DNA of 64,000 bases. Origin: Delphinus delphis. Taxonomy: Eukaryota; Chordata; Mammalia; Artiodactyla; Delphinidae. A program made the position numbers and the translations under genes. The stretch spans positions 85,092,104 through 85,156,103 of the forward strand of contig NC_082695.1 in the NCBI RefSeq assembly GCF_949987515.2. Direction: 5' to 3'. The notes beneath the pieces are model-generated. The model was not told the DNA's origin. It did no database searches and saw only the letters and a list, made by a program, of their open reading frames with translations. Shown in pieces: positions 10,440-22,970 of this stretch. The first letter of the stretch is position 1. Each line of letters begins with the position of its first letter.

Positions 10440-11870
10440 CTGTACCTGTTGTCTGAAGCCAACACTGGGTATAATCTCCTACTGCAGTTGTGGCGTGGAG
10501 AAGAGGAGGGAAGAGGGTCAAGCCTTTGGTGGTCCACTTAGAGGTCAGGAAGATGGGGAGGAAGCTGCCGTCAAATCGGGGTAGCTTGTCGGGGACACAG
10601 TGGAGTGTGGGCATCTTTAACACTAAGTGACAAAAGTACTTCAAGGAGGGACTTGATATTTGGGTAAATTATTATTTGTGACATCAAGACACAGAATTAG
10701 GTATTCAGATTCTTACTGAGTCTAAACTGGAGTTTGCTGAACTGGATGGTTTTTGAGATTCCATCGTTTCCCAAGTCCTAGGGTTCTGTAATGTCAGACC
10801 TACCTCTGAAGACAGGCTCTGGGCCTTTGTTAAAAGGGCTTTTCTGGTAATGGTGGTGATGTAAGAAAACAGAAGGTGTCCTCCTCTTGTGACTGGACTC
10901 TGTATTGCCCACACTATCCACAGGTCATTCTGAAAACTCGGGTAAATCAGTCCCAGCCCCGTTTCCTTTTTTCTTAAGAGAATTGTTACGATGTGAGTAA
11001 ATCCTGAATCACCTTCACTGTCACCCCCTCGCATGTTAGAATGTCGTATTCAGTTAACGGAAGTGATGTTGCAGTGATGCCGCATGGTTGGGCGGTCTCT
11101 TTTGGGATCCTCCTAGGGAGTGATTTTTTTAGTCTTTTTCCTAAATATGTTTTTATATGTTTATGGTTCTGAGGTAGATTAAAATAATGAGAGGCCTTTA
11201 CTCCATGATTTATTCTGTTTCTATTTTTGTATTTTTAAAAGATGCTCATTTCATGGTTGGTATTTTGCATGTCATAAACTTTTATAGTTATTCATTTCTG
11301 AATATGAGAGTTCCAGTATATAGTTTTGTATTTTTTAATATATTTTGAGATGTTGATGAAACTGTCATAGTTATTCTGTTGTTTTATATCTTAATTATCA
11401 AAGAAGATTTATATTTTTTTCTATTAGTAGTCTCATCAGTTGATATATTGAATTGTCTTCTTAGAATGCATTAGGATTGTGCTGTGAAATCCATGTGTGT
11501 TTTAAAGCTGAATATCATTATATAGTTCTATCTTGCTCTTAGTCTTAAACTATTAGCAGACTGAGAGAAAAATAAATACCTAGTGTGATTAAGTCAAATA
11601 CCGTGTTTTCATTCAGCTCATCCATTGTATCAGGCAAGTGCAGTTCGCAGTTTTATGTTTTTACAGGTCACTTTAATTTTAATTTTGTTTCGTTGCATGT
11701 ATTTTCTGTTCTCTGTAGTTTTGAGGTTCCCTTTGTGTGTTGCTCCATGGCTATATTTTCCCTTTATTTCATTGACCTTAATTTTGGCTTGTTATTCTCT
11801 TAACTTTCTTTTATAAACTTTATATCATTTAATCAATGTTCTTGTTTCCTTCTCTTGAATGAAACAGTAG
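10440..11870. other. Anonymous sequence
   Basis: The first part is moderately GC-rich and the rest strongly AT-rich. Short open frames (10316-10644, 10705-11034, 11585-11816) show nothing recognisable. Parts may belong to old LINEs too diverged to call by eye. Confidence 0.45.
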
Positions 11871-11874
11871 AGCG

Positions 11875-12075
11875 GACTATTTGAGAGCACAACCATTGTT
11901 TCAGACAGTTCTGGATTTGTGTCTTAGCTCTGCCACTTAGGAATTATGAGACCTTTGGCAAGTAGCTTAAACTTTCTATGTATAAAAGGAAGTAATAATA
12001 TTTATCTCACAAAGTTGTGAAATTTAAATGTGTCATAAATTTTCTATTACATAGCAAACTACTCAGTACATTGCC
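11875..12075 (+). mobile_element. MIR-type SINE
   Basis: A clear MIR series: 'gtcttagctctgccacttag', 'gagacctttggcaagtagcttaaactttct', 'atgtataaaaggaagtaataat', 'atctcacaaagttgtgaaatttaaatg' and 'agtacattgcc'. Nearly full length. Confidence 0.9.
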
Positions 12076-12239
12076 TACAAGGCCGTCTTTATCTGATTCA
12101 AATCTGTCATCTTCAATCCCGTTTCCCTCCATACCATGATGGAACAGCCAGAACCTGATTTTCCCACAATATTACATTTTATTTTTCTAGATAACCTATA
12201 GTTCTTTTGAAGACAGTGTCTCCTCCTTCCACCCCAGCT

Positions 12240-12900
12240 GCTCTTCTTTTTGTCTTTGGTTTTTTGCACTTTGATTATAATGTGACGTGTGCCTGCGTGT
12301 ATATGCATGCGTGTACCTCTGTGTGCCTATATGCACATGTGCTTTTTCACTCTGCTTGGAGTTTGCTGAGCCTCTTGAATGTGGGGGTTGATGTCTGTCT
12401 TCGGCTTTGGAATTTTGTGGCTGTTATGTCTTTGGATATTGCTTTTGTCTCTCCTCTTCTTCTGGGACTCCAACTACCTATACGATGGGCCTTTCTGCTG
12501 TGTCCCTTGTGCCTACCATGCTCTGATCTGTTCTTTCCATTTTTTCTTCTCCTTATTCTTCAGTTGTGGTATTTTCTGCTGACTGTCTCAGAATTCACTA
12601 ATCGTGTCCTTTGCCATGTCGACTTTTCTTTCAAGTCATCCAGTGGATGCTTAATGAAAGATATTTTACTTTTTAGTTAAATGTTCATCTGATTTTTTTC
12701 ACATAGATTTCAGTTTTCTCTTGCAGTTCTCCATTTTTCATCCATTTTTGTTCCTCTTTTTATCTATTTTATTGGTCATGATGATCATACTTATTTTAGT
12801 CTTTGCTTATTTTTACTCTGAATTATTGGCTGCATTTTTGATCCATTTGCATTTCTTGTAATTTCTGAGTTGTGTGCTCAATGTGGTGTATGAGAGAACA
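12240..12900. mobile_element. Old L1-like LINE fragment
   Basis: The sequence 'gagcctcttgaatgtgggggttgatgtc...ggatattgcttttgtctctcctcttcttctgggactccaactac...cagttcactaatcg-type' follows a stretch I associate with old mammalian L1 elements ('atattgcttctgcc...cctctccttctgggactccaattac'). The 157-codon frame at 12207-12680 (+) crosses it and is hydrophobic and T-rich, as expected from reading a pyrimidine-rich repeat. Subfamily and orientation are not assigned. Confidence 0.55.
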
Positions 12901-14483
12901 GAGGCCCAAATGGTTTCCTGTGATGGGGAGAGGACCATCTCTCCTGTTAGGCAGGAGGGGGGAAGGGGTGACCATCTCTCCCGACAAGGGAGTGTGTGCG
13001 TCAGGTGGCTCTCGGTGCCCCCGGGGTTTGGCCCTCTTCCTAAGCTGTGGACATGCTGTGCTTTGGATTGAGACCCAGTGGTGAAGGTGGGCTGCCATTC
13101 TTCTGGGGGAGGAAATGGCCTCTGACCAACAGCCTGGCTGGGAAGGGCTTCCTGTCTCTGGAATGACAGTTCATCTACGTCTGGTCGTTCACTGCTTCCT
13201 TGATGTCACAGGGGGCAAGGTGGTGGTGATGAATCCGCCTTTTCTGGATGTCGCAGTGGGGCTGTTGCTGCTCCAGTCCTATGAGGGAGTGGAAGTCCAT
13301 GATTTTTTAGAAAACTTAGAAACTGTGATTAGTTAATAAACCTTTAAGATAGTATTGCAAAAATTCTTAGTAACTGAGTGAAGGAATAAAGTGATGCATG
13401 GAGCAGGTGTTCCGTCAGCTGCTTTTTTGCGTTGGCTGTGTGGTGCCCAGCCATCCCTTTATACAGGAATATGTCATTTCCAGTTGTTTTATTGGAAACA
13501 TGTTTGAGTAGCATTAAGAAAAATTCATATTCAAATTATATCCTTTTTTGTTAATGGTTGATATTAATTTTAAAAGATCCTAAATTTTGCTTATTTGAAC
13601 TATTTTTAAAATTTGATCAACTTAAATGTAAGATTCCCAGTGAAGTAGAAAGTAGTAGTTCATTTTTTTGAAGAACAATCAGTAAGATTTTATCCTCTAT
13701 CAAGAGTTAACAGTGTCTGATTGTAATTCTGGATAATTACAAACACAGAAAGAAACAAACAAAAAGTACTTTTATTACGAAGCTGGATTTTTAGGAAATA
13801 AATTTTTAAAAATAGGATTTTTTTATATCTTTTAAAAATGACATCTGATTGCGTAAATAATTCTTACGTAATTTAGTGAAACTTTTAATTTTATTTTTGC
13901 ATCTTTGTTAAAGAGAGTCAAATATCCCATCAGCAGTTTATTCTATAGGACTTTTCATGCTTCCTTCATTTAGATACTGTCTGGTCTTCCCACAGCTTCC
14001 TGGATATCACACATTTGCAAATTACCCACATTTACTTTGTTTAAAAATTTTTCTAACTTCATATTGTGAAAATAATTCGAACATACAGATACATTAATCA
14101 GAGCACTGTGGTCGCTGTGCCCTGACCACTCAGGCTCAACATCTGTAGGATTCGTCTTATCTGCTTTCATCCCGTCTTCTCTCTCATATTCCCTCCCCAT
14201 AGCCAGTAAGAAGCCAATTTTATTTTGTATTTTGGGTTTATCCTTCTCTTGTTTTAAACACAAGCAAATATGGAATATATTGTATTTTGAGGTTTAAAAC
14301 TGTAAGATTTTCTTTTTCACAGTACTAATCAGTAATAACATTGATTTTCCATGATTATTGATGTCCTCTATAAAAAAGATTAATTAGTAATTTAGCTAAG
14401 TTGAAACAATTAGGACATATTGGGATCAAGTTGAAGATGAAGTCAGTCTAGGTCTAGAGCCTGTTTCTAGCTATTATCTCTGG
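12901..14483. other. Anonymous sequence
   Basis: A GC-richer part (12900-13330) carries several short overlapping frames on both strands and may continue the preceding LINE. From 13340 it is AT-rich with nothing recognised. The frame at 13970-14263 (-, 97 codons) has no identifiable domain. Confidence 0.4.
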
Positions 14484-14625
14484 CTGCCTGGTGGTGTACT
14501 AACGTGAGTCCTCTCCTGCTGCCTGGTGGTGTACTAACCTGAGTCCTCTCCTGCTGCCTGGTGGTGAACTAACCCTGAATCCTCTCCTGCTTCTTGGTAG
14601 TGTACATAACCTGAGTCCTGTCACT
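14484..14625. repeat. 35-bp minisatellite, four copies
   Basis: Units start at about 14484, 14519, 14554 and 14590. Each reads 'ctgcctggtggtgtactaac' followed by 'ctgagtcctctcctg', with period 35 (one unit is 36). The first two copies are nearly identical; the last is most diverged (cttcttggtagtgtacataac). Not part of a repeat family I recognise. Confidence 0.93.
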
Positions 14626-16780
14626 TGTTTCAAACTCTTCCTGTAAAGTCACGATATGACTTTAATATTTTAGATTTTTTCTACTTTACTGTGTACATAG
14701 ATTATTATTGCCAAAGCATGACTGTTGCTTCCTTACTACACAAACCAAACAAAGCAATAGTGTGCCATGCCTCCTAATAACATTTTGGAGTTCTTTATAT
14801 GTTGTTCCCACTCTGCACAATATGTAGCCAAATGCCAATTCCATTTACTTTTCCACACAAATCCTTCGGATTTGACATGTGAGGTTTTTTATGCTCATGG
14901 TTATGCACATTCTCAATTGGAAGTTGTAGACTGTACTAGAAGCTATTGTATGAAAGGACATTTTTGGGTCTGTTGCTGTTCTGCTACTTTGTGGCTTGAT
15001 CCACCCAAGTAAAGGAAGTTCTTGGCTTCTAGGTAACCCTTCTGCAGATATGTTTATGGATACTTGGCTGTTGTTGAGTTGAAGTAGGAGAATCTCATGG
15101 CCCACCTCTGACTCAGGTTCACCTTGTGAAGGGCTGAGTGGAACTTTCTCCACATCCCACACTTTCATCCTCATCTAATTCTTTTCTGTTGAAAACTTTC
15201 TTCTTATTTCCTCATGCTTATGTTTATTTCTGTCTTTTCTTACCAACTTAGGTGTACCTACACACAGATAAATAACACATTTAAAAAATTACTTTTCTGT
15301 TAATTCAGAGTCTATCTTTTTGCAAAAAGTGATGATATTTTCCTAATTCTACTAAATGCAAGTATCAGTACAATATACACAAAGAGAAACATCTAAATAT
15401 TTTCTCTAGATAATGCACAGTAATAAAATAAATGTAATTGTGCTTTTATAATGTTTGCCGAGCTCAATATAGAAGTTATTTTTTCCTAAGGTGCCAAGTG
15501 TATGACAGTATTTTTAGATATAAAAATGTAGTAACTAATTGTTGTCTTTTCCATAAAATAGCAACAGCATAGGTAACATTCTGTTTTTCCCCCTCAATTT
15601 TATTTCTACAAACAAATGAGTCTGAAATCCTTTCTAAATGGTTATAATTCTTAATCTTGGTGTTGTTATCAATCCTCCATCTGTTATCATGCCACATTTT
15701 GTTGGCTTTTTGCTTGGTGGCTTTGATTTATTTAATTCCTGAATTTGGTGGTATACAAGATGAAAAACACTTCATTTGTATTTTTAACTCAATAGTGATG
15801 TGATCAGATATGGCATTTGTCAGTTAAATTTATATCCATAAAACTCAATAAGTAGAATATTATTCTAATAAGTACATAATCTAATTGCTGAAAGTATTCT
15901 GCATTTTAACATGCAAATATATTAATGATTTTGACTTTTGGTCAATATTTGTGTCAAAGACACAAGCCTATTCTAAAATTGTGTATACAATTTATGTACT
16001 AGATAATAAGTAAGGAATTGCTTTCTATACACCTTTATTCTGTTATGTTCCTTTACCTTTTCTCTGTTAAATTTACTAAGGACCTCATTGATTCTCTTAT
16101 GTGTTTGTGTGCCAAAATCTATCTCTGAATAAAATCTATTGCTTTGATATGTTAATTATTTTTAGGGTTGATTTTTCATCGCTCTGAAGGCTGAGTGTAC
16201 TCAGACATTCTAGCAAATACCTGCACTCAGACTGCAGTTACCATGCTAGCTGATATGTCACTAGTACAATTAGTAGTCAGAATCTCAGTTCATGTAGATG
16301 GATCACGCTGTCCTCTAAGGAGAAACATATCACAGGGAGACACATCCCATGTGTTACCCTCCCCTTTCAACAATTTGAATTTCTGATTCTTTTTGAGGAA
16401 GAGCTGCCGGGACTAAACCTTGGCACCTTTTTTGTAGTCTTAGTGTTTTTTTAATACTGTGTCTGAATGGTGACTTGTTAGAAAACATAGAGTGTTTCCG
16501 TATTACTGTAGTTCCCCTTACTTTGTGGAAATTAATGTTCTCAATTCCTTTTATAAATAGGTCCCACACTTCCTCTTGCTTGGTTCTTTGGTTGGCATTT
16601 GTTCCCAAAAATCACATCAGCTATCTTTAATGTGCATTACATATAATAATTGGTGAGTATGAAGGAGTGACTTTTGCTATGTTATTTTTGTTTATGAAGT
16701 ACAAAATACAAACGAAATTGTGCATTTTTGTACCTTATGGAATTTACTTATAAATTAGTATTAAAATTATGCCACTATTT
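14626..16780. other. AT-rich anonymous sequence
   Basis: Scattered short open frames (for example 14845-15174 and 15476-15697, both -) without recognisable domains. No RNA gene or named repeat seen. Confidence 0.45.
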
Positions 16781-16790
16781 AAGACATCTG

Positions 16791-17120
16791 TTTTTTTGTT
16801 TGTTTTTTAATTTATTTATTTTTGGCTGCATTGGGTCTTCGTTGCTGCGTGCAGGCTTTCTCTAGTTGCGGCGAGTGGGGGCTACTCTTCGTTGCGGTGC
16901 ACGGGCTTCTTATTGCGGTGGCTTCTTGTTGTGGAGCACAGGCTCTAGGCATGGCGGCTTCAGTAGCTGTGGCTCGCGGGCTCTGGAGCGCAGGCTCAGT
17001 GGTTGTGGCACACGGGCTTAGCTGCTCCGTGGCATGCGGGCTCTTCTCAGACCAGGGCTCGAACCTGTGTCCCCTGCACTGGCAGGCAGATTCTTAACCA
17101 CTGCGCCACCAGGGAAGCCC
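16791..17120 (-). mobile_element. CHR-1-like long SINE, antisense
   Basis: The reversed tail (T/TTTA-rich) leads into 'ttggctgcattgggtcttcg', 'tctctagttgcggcgagtgg', repeated 'tgtggc..acgggct' modules and the tRNA-like head 'gctcgaacctgtgtcccctgc...ccactgcgccaccagggaagccc'. An imperfect duplication, aagacatctg / aagacattcg, flanks it at 16781-16790 and 17121-17130. The 91-codon frame at 16822-17097 is an artefact of the GC-rich body. Confidence 0.95.
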
Positions 17121-17134
17121 AAGACATTCGTTTT

Positions 17135-19710
17135 AAAATTAAATATGTATTTTAAAAATAGATGCATACGTATATACATACGTAAACATTGATTAAAACC
17201 TGTGTGTTCAAAATCCCGTGTGACAGTGCTTTGGGGCATGTGTAGATAATTTTAAAAGTAGTAAATACTCCCAAGAAGCTGCAGTGTTGGGCAGGAATTA
17301 TATTAAGTGTGACCATGAAGTGTATTTTTACAGACAATTTAAAAGCCAATGGTAGATTCTACAGCTACTCTGAATTTTAGAGACATAGGATTGTGGGCTA
17401 TCTATAGTCTAGTGGATGGTATCAATCATATTGTGTGGCTTAATTGGGCAGTTTATGTATTGGCTCAAAATTTCATTCTCAGATTTCTTTTTTGTTTTTA
17501 AATGTATCAGGGAAATCTTATATAAGATGATAATTTATCAGTGTGTAAATTTGTCACACTAACCCAGCTTGGGAATGTGAGACGGTGCTTGACCTCAGTG
17601 CATATGTGGGGTCTGCATCCTGCGCTCCCAGTGTATGGTCGGTCGTACTGTGCCCACGTTTCCTTCCTGAGTTGGTCACAGAAGTCACAGGTGGTTGGGC
17701 GGTGGTGACAACGTGGGAACATGTCCCTCCCTTGTGGTGTGGCGCCGTGCTTTCTGTGGCTTGAACCTGTGCCTTGTTTTCTTTGGGTCAGATTCTCCCA
17801 CACTCAATTTATTAACATGAGTTGTTCTTCAATTCCCAACGTGTAGATAATGAAGTGAAGTTTATGTACTACATTTCATTATCATTTTAATCTTCATCTC
17901 TTGTACATTGTAGTATTTATTTCTTATGTTGTACTTTATTTATATATAATATGCCCTCAGTATGTGTTTATCAGTTTGAGTTTGAATTTTTGCTTCTGCA
18001 TATTGAATGGCTATTTGCAGATTTATTTTTAGGTTATCAAAAGAAATTTTTTCACTGTAACGCTTTCCTTGCTTTGACTAAAATAAGCAAAACTTCTTTT
18101 ACACACAGATGTATTTTAATTCAGCAGCTGCCGTCTTACCCATTTTTTTAAACACATTTTGTCTAAATCAGAAATCCGAATGCAAAATACAGCACCAAGG
18201 AATATCACGTGCATTTATGGCCCTCTCTGGAGGACTGAGGAACAGATAACATTCACTCTTGTGGCTAGTTTCCAACCTTGACAGTCATTATTCAATACAT
18301 TTCAATAATATAACTTTAAAACATACTTTTCATTGTATGAAGGCCACTGAACAGGAAAAAAAAATACTAAATGTGAGTAAAGACTACAGGAATTTGGCAT
18401 GACTCTTGATAAATGATAAAGGAAATAATTTCTCTCCCTCTCCATCTCCATCCTGCCCTTCTGTACCGAGACATGTCACAGCTGGAAACGCAGCTTGGTT
18501 GTGACATGCCTTTCACCTCCCTGAGAGGTGGTGCCACATGTCAACAAATTCTGAAGCCTCAACTGAAGTGTTAGAGCATCTTGGTCAGGTGCACAGAATT
18601 TTGAGCCTCTGTAAACTTCATTATTGAAATAGTAGTGAGTATAAAATGCCAATAGGCCTGCAAGAAAGAGCTGCAGATATTTGTATTGGGGTAAAAAGGG
18701 CTCATGCTATGCGTTTGGTGTTCTTGTTTTATCAGGGATGAAACTCAATTATTCCAAGCTATGTTTTGCCCTTCTTTACATAATTTTCATGAACAAAATT
18801 CTATGTAAAGGAAAGCATTATTGTTTCTTCTAAGAATCTTCTCATTTTCAAAGTATATTCTGTGGGAGTGGTTGGATCTTCCTAATGGAAGGATATGGAA
18901 GTTTAACAGTGTGGCTAAGAGATACGTGCTCTGTTGTGTTTCCCATAATACTCAAGCCATAGGAGATGTGGTTGCTTTTAAGGACGTCCGTATTCATTTT
19001 CTGGCTCTCTCCTTTAGCCATCTATGTTAGGGACAGGTGAACAGACAGGAATGTTGGCAGATGGCATGCTTGTCTTCTGTTGTTGCTTTTGTTTGAGTTC
19101 TTATCAGATGCTCTTGTACTCTGACGCTGGTTGAGGAACAGTCACACAGTGTCGTGGACAGTATACCCAGTGCCTCTGCTTGGCGAAGTTCACCTAATGT
19201 TGCTTAAGAGGCTCTGACCTCCTGGACGTGTTCATAAAATGGGATAATGTGAGAATGTTTACTAGGACCAGCTCAAATATTATGCAGTGGTGGCTTCTCA
19301 TAGTAGGACATTTAAAAAAAATCATTGCTTTTAAATTATTCATTACAATATCAGATATTAAAACACTTCCTTAAGGAGTATCATTTTTCTACTCATGAAT
19401 TTTAATTTTGAGAGTTGTCTCAGTAGTGTGTGGTTCTAAAGCTATCAGTTCTCTATGAATATTCCAAAACAAGAGAGCTTTTGAGTTCCTGCTCCCTGCT
19501 GAATTTCGTGGGTTATAATAAAGGATAAAATTCATGGTACTTGACACTGAAGAGTTTACAGTCCAATATGCTTACCTTCTGAACTATCCTTACCGTTACG
19601 TTTTGTTGTTTTTTAGTTTGCTTTCATTCTGCAGGAACAGTGAGAAGAGGACCCCGGTTTGGATAATGGGGCTATTCAGCTAGATTATAAGTGTTTTGTG
19701 GGGTTTATTC
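17135..19710. other. Anonymous sequence
   Basis: AT-rich with a GC-richer pocket at 17570-17780 that holds a 98-codon minus-strand frame (17507-17803) of unknown nature. No repeat family or exon is convincing. Confidence 0.45.
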
Positions 19711-19714
19711 ATTG

Positions 19715-19815
19715 CTGTGTTTTGTTCGTTGCTCTGTCTCTGATGTCTAGAACAACCTAGCACGTGGCAGTCTTCAGTACATAATTGTTGAACAAAGTTT
19801 GTGTGAATGAAAGTA
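19715..19815 (+). mobile_element. L2 LINE 3' end, sense
   Basis: 'gctgtgttttgttcgttgctctgtctctgatgtctagaacaacctagcacgtggcag...cagtacataattgttgaacaaa' parallels the L2 tail ('tgctgtatccccagcgcctagaacagtgcctggcacatagtaggcgctcaataaatatttgttgaatg'). Confidence 0.7.
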
Positions 19816-20465
19816 TTGGCATTTGCACTGGGTACTGAAGGAGGGTGGTGGAGGGTTTAGCAAAGAAGAAAGTAGGCATTCTCAGTGTAAGTGAAAGGAT
19901 AAGGAAAATGATGGACTTAACGATGGGGAGGGGTTTTTTTTGTTTGTTTTTGTTTGTTTTCAGGAGTGAATGGATTGATTTTCTAGAATAAGGGAAACAG
20001 TGGGAAGATGTTATAGGAAATTATGTATTTCAGAATTTGTCTGTAACACTTAGCAATTTACTTGCAGCCACCCAGAATAAATGGGCAGTTTGTTTGCACC
20101 TGGCAGGGGAAGGGCAGGTAGTGGCGTCCAGAGGGCTTGGAGCAGGATAGGTGGGCAGTATGTTGAGGCGTCCCCTGATGTCTGGCCAGTATTTGTTGGC
20201 AGCACTGTGCTAGTGGAGACTTGGGGGTCTCCATCCCAGGGGGCCCAGACTTGTTAGTCATCATCAGCTATGGGGTCAGACGACCTGTCAGAGCAGGCCG
20301 TCAGCCACAGTGATGTGGTTCAGCAGCAGAAGAGTCGACTATCAATACAATTATATTTCAGTACTAAGTTAAACTGAGGAATGGGCAGTGCTAGGCAACT
20401 AGCAGGTTTCCTGGAATAATAAGTGGTTAAGGACACTACTTGATCAACTAACGGACGTTGAGAGG
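19816..20465. other. Anonymous sequence with a T/G-rich simple tract
   Basis: A (TTTG)-like tract lies at 19933-19960. Otherwise nothing recognised. A 68-codon minus-strand frame (20058-20264) has no domain. Confidence 0.45.
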
Positions 20466-20469
20466 TACA

Positions 20470-20625
20470 CTATTTTATCTCACCCGTAACCACTTCTTCT
20501 CTCTTACAAGGGAAGTTGAGAGCCAGCAAAATCACATAGCTCTAGTTGGCACACCTTGACTTGGAACCCAAGTGACTCTGGTTACAGAGCTCTTGATCTT
20601 TCCGCTGCTTTGTTAAGCCACAGAT
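20470..20625 (-). mobile_element. MIR-type SINE, antisense
   Basis: 'aaaatcacatagctctagttggcac', 'cttggaacccaagtgactctgg' and 'agagctcttgatc' correspond, reversed, to the MIR core ('aaggtcacacagctagtaagtggcagagctgggattcgaacccag...'). Diverged. Confidence 0.65.
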
Positions 20626-22395
20626 GAGGACCTAGAATGCCATTTAGCCTTCTGAACAGAAGTCCACGATGGGAGTTCTTAGAATGGGGCATCACTCCTG
20701 TAGAGGAAGTTGTGGTAAAGAAAACAACTCAAGATGGAAGCTGGATGATGGTGGTTGATATCAAGGTCGCCATCTTCTGGGAGAGCAGTGGTCTCAAAGT
20801 GTGTTAAGTCAAGGCGTGCGGGGGCAGGTGGCTTGGGTGAAGGCAGAGGCTAGGAGTGTATTTTCTCTCCCAAACCCAGTAGTTTTCAGATACCGTGCTG
20901 GAACATAACCCATCCTCAGTTCAGCAGCCGTGTTCTGACTATGGAGGAGCTGTTTCGCTGAAACAAAGTATAGGTACTGGTGTTGTTTTGGAAAGTCTCA
21001 ATTGAGAAATGTGTCATTTATTTTTCAAGGATTAACAAGCTATTCAGTGTTTTTAATATGTTTTTGAAATTTATTTAGATTGTTTAAAAATAAAACCTAT
21101 TTTAGTTTGAATGTGAATGGAACGTGGTTGTCACCATTGTGTAGTGGGAAGAGTGGGCTGCGTCTGTGTGGTCTCGCTCGTGTCCTCTTTTGCCCTTCTG
21201 TTTGTTAATGAGAAGGTTTTTATATATTGATCAATATGTCATCATACCTTGGTAGCATCAGCTCACAGTATCTTTTTCCGTCTCTTTTATGTTAGTGTAT
21301 TTTCTAGAACTAACACATAAGAACTTAAAATGAAATATTTTTAAAAATTAGAAAGTGTTTAGGAGAAGTCATTTTTGCAAGAACCCAGTATGGAACACGA
21401 TGGGTAACTGGCACTAAATTTAGCACAAAGAAGATTCCTGTCAGCAAAAGCACATGCGAACACACATACAAATGTATTTGGATACGGAATTTTTATTTTC
21501 TCATCTAAGGCTGCATCTCACTCACTGGTAGAGACAACTTTTTCTTATCATTCAATACCAGAAGGAATTTGTTCTTTGGGTTTTTAGTATTAGGTTGCTT
21601 TACTTTTGCAGAACTTACAACATCTTTCTGCACTTGGCTCCTTTTGGACTTGCGGTCTGTGAGGGCCTTTCCGCAGGGCTGTGTGCTGATGAAGGTCCAG
21701 GCGTCTGGTGTCCTGGCTACGTGGCACCGTCGCAAGTTTGGAGGACCCAAAGCAGAGAGAGCCAGTCATGCCCCGTAGACCGCGCCCTGCTCACTGTCTC
21801 TATGCATTGCATTGCATTTATCTCAGCCATAATTTGTCAAGGTTACAGGTGATACTCTTCAAGGTTGCTCTCTCTGGCAGTTGGCCGAAGTGCTGAATGT
21901 GTGGTGGTGTTTGATTAAGCTCTGTTTTCTTTAGAAACCTTATGCAAGTTTTAAACGTTAAAGAACTATCTTTATTCTTCTCTGGTCTGAGGAAGGCCAG
22001 TCTCAAATCTACTTCTGTGGTGTTTATGGGGTGAGAATGGGGTGGGGGTTGGGTAGAGGTGTTTATCAAGAATTCTCATATTTCCACCCAAACAAAATAT
22101 AGCGTCTCTGTGTCTGCTTAAATGTCTGATCTGCCTTTGTCAGCACTCAGTGCCCAGCTCCGCAGGTGGCAACGGAGGTGAGCGGCTGTCCTGCGTCACT
22201 GCGTCCTGAGGACACTGCCCATCCTGTGCTGAGGAACAGGGTGGACGAGGCCATTTCCACACTCCCCCGACTCTGAGTAACATTTTGTTAGACGTTTTGT
22301 TTTGAAATAACTTCAAACTTAGAGAAGCATCTTGAGAATCATCCAAAGAACTCCCGTGTTCTTTGTCCAGAGACTCTGTTCAGGTTCTCTCCTAT
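20626..22395. other. Anonymous sequence
   Basis: Includes a small perfect palindrome, ttgatatcaa, near 20756-20765. Several overlapping short frames at 21505-21896 on both strands share no family resemblance. No gene called. Confidence 0.4.
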
Positions 22396-22399
22396 TCCA

Positions 22400-22970
22400 G
22401 TCATTCCTTTATAGGAAAAGGATCCGGCTCTCAGCCCCTGGCAGCCAGCATTCAGCTTTCTGTCTCAGTGAGTTTGACTACTGTAGGTCCCTCCCGCATG
22501 TAGGGGAGTCCTACAGCCTTCATCTTTCTGCGACTGGCTTATTTCCCTTCGCATGGTGTCCTCAGGGTTCATCCATGCCGTAGCCTGCATCAGAATTTCC
22601 TTCCTTTTTAAGGTCGAATAATATTCCATTGTATGTGGAGACCACACTTTTTTATTCATTCATCCATCAATAGCAACTTGATTTGCTTCTACCTTTTGGC
22701 TCTTGCGAATAATGCTGGTACATTATGGGTGTACAGATATCTATTTGAGACCCTACTTTGAATTCTTTTGGGATATACCCAGGAGTGGAATTTCTGGATC
22801 ATATGGTAATGCTATGTTTAATTTTTTGAAGAAACTTCATACTGCTGTGGCATTTTACTTTCGCATCAACAGTGCACAAGGATTCCGATTTCTTCACATC
22901 CTCGCTGAACTGGTACTTATGGTTTTTTGACAGTAGCCCCATCCTAGTGGATGTGAGGTGGGAGAGAGCC
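22400..22970 (-). mobile_element. L1 LINE fragment, antisense (ORF2 C-terminus and 3' part)
   Basis: The + strand carries classic antisense L1 sequence: 'ggtcgaataatattccattgtatg', 'tattcattcatccatcaatag', 'ccttttggctcttgcgaataatgctgg', 'tcttttgggatatacccaggagtgg', 'tggatcatatggtaatgc' and 'cagtgcacaaggattccgatttc'. The minus-strand frame at 22465-22659 gives the L1 ORF2 C-terminal signature 'TMEYYSTLKRKEI'. It is an older mammalian L1 (L1M-type), truncated at its 5' end. The flanking open frames at 22332-22583, 22703-22930 and 22872-23096 are by-products. Confidence 0.92.

Noticed and set aside
12207..12680. 157-codon hydrophobic frame that could pass for a membrane protein
   Set aside because: The underlying DNA matches an old L1-like fragment and is T-rich, so the hydrophobicity is a compositional effect.
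14484..14625. Regularly spaced repeats considered as a CRISPR array
   Set aside because: Units are directly adjacent without unique spacers, and the DNA is clearly mammalian.
16822..17097. 91-codon alanine/glycine-rich frame
   Set aside because: Entirely within a CHR-1-like SINE; the same type of frame appears in the copy at 38960-39187.
22465..22659. Minus-strand frame with TMEYYSTLKRKEI
   Set aside because: This is the C-terminus of L1 ORF2 in a truncated, decayed element, not a host gene.
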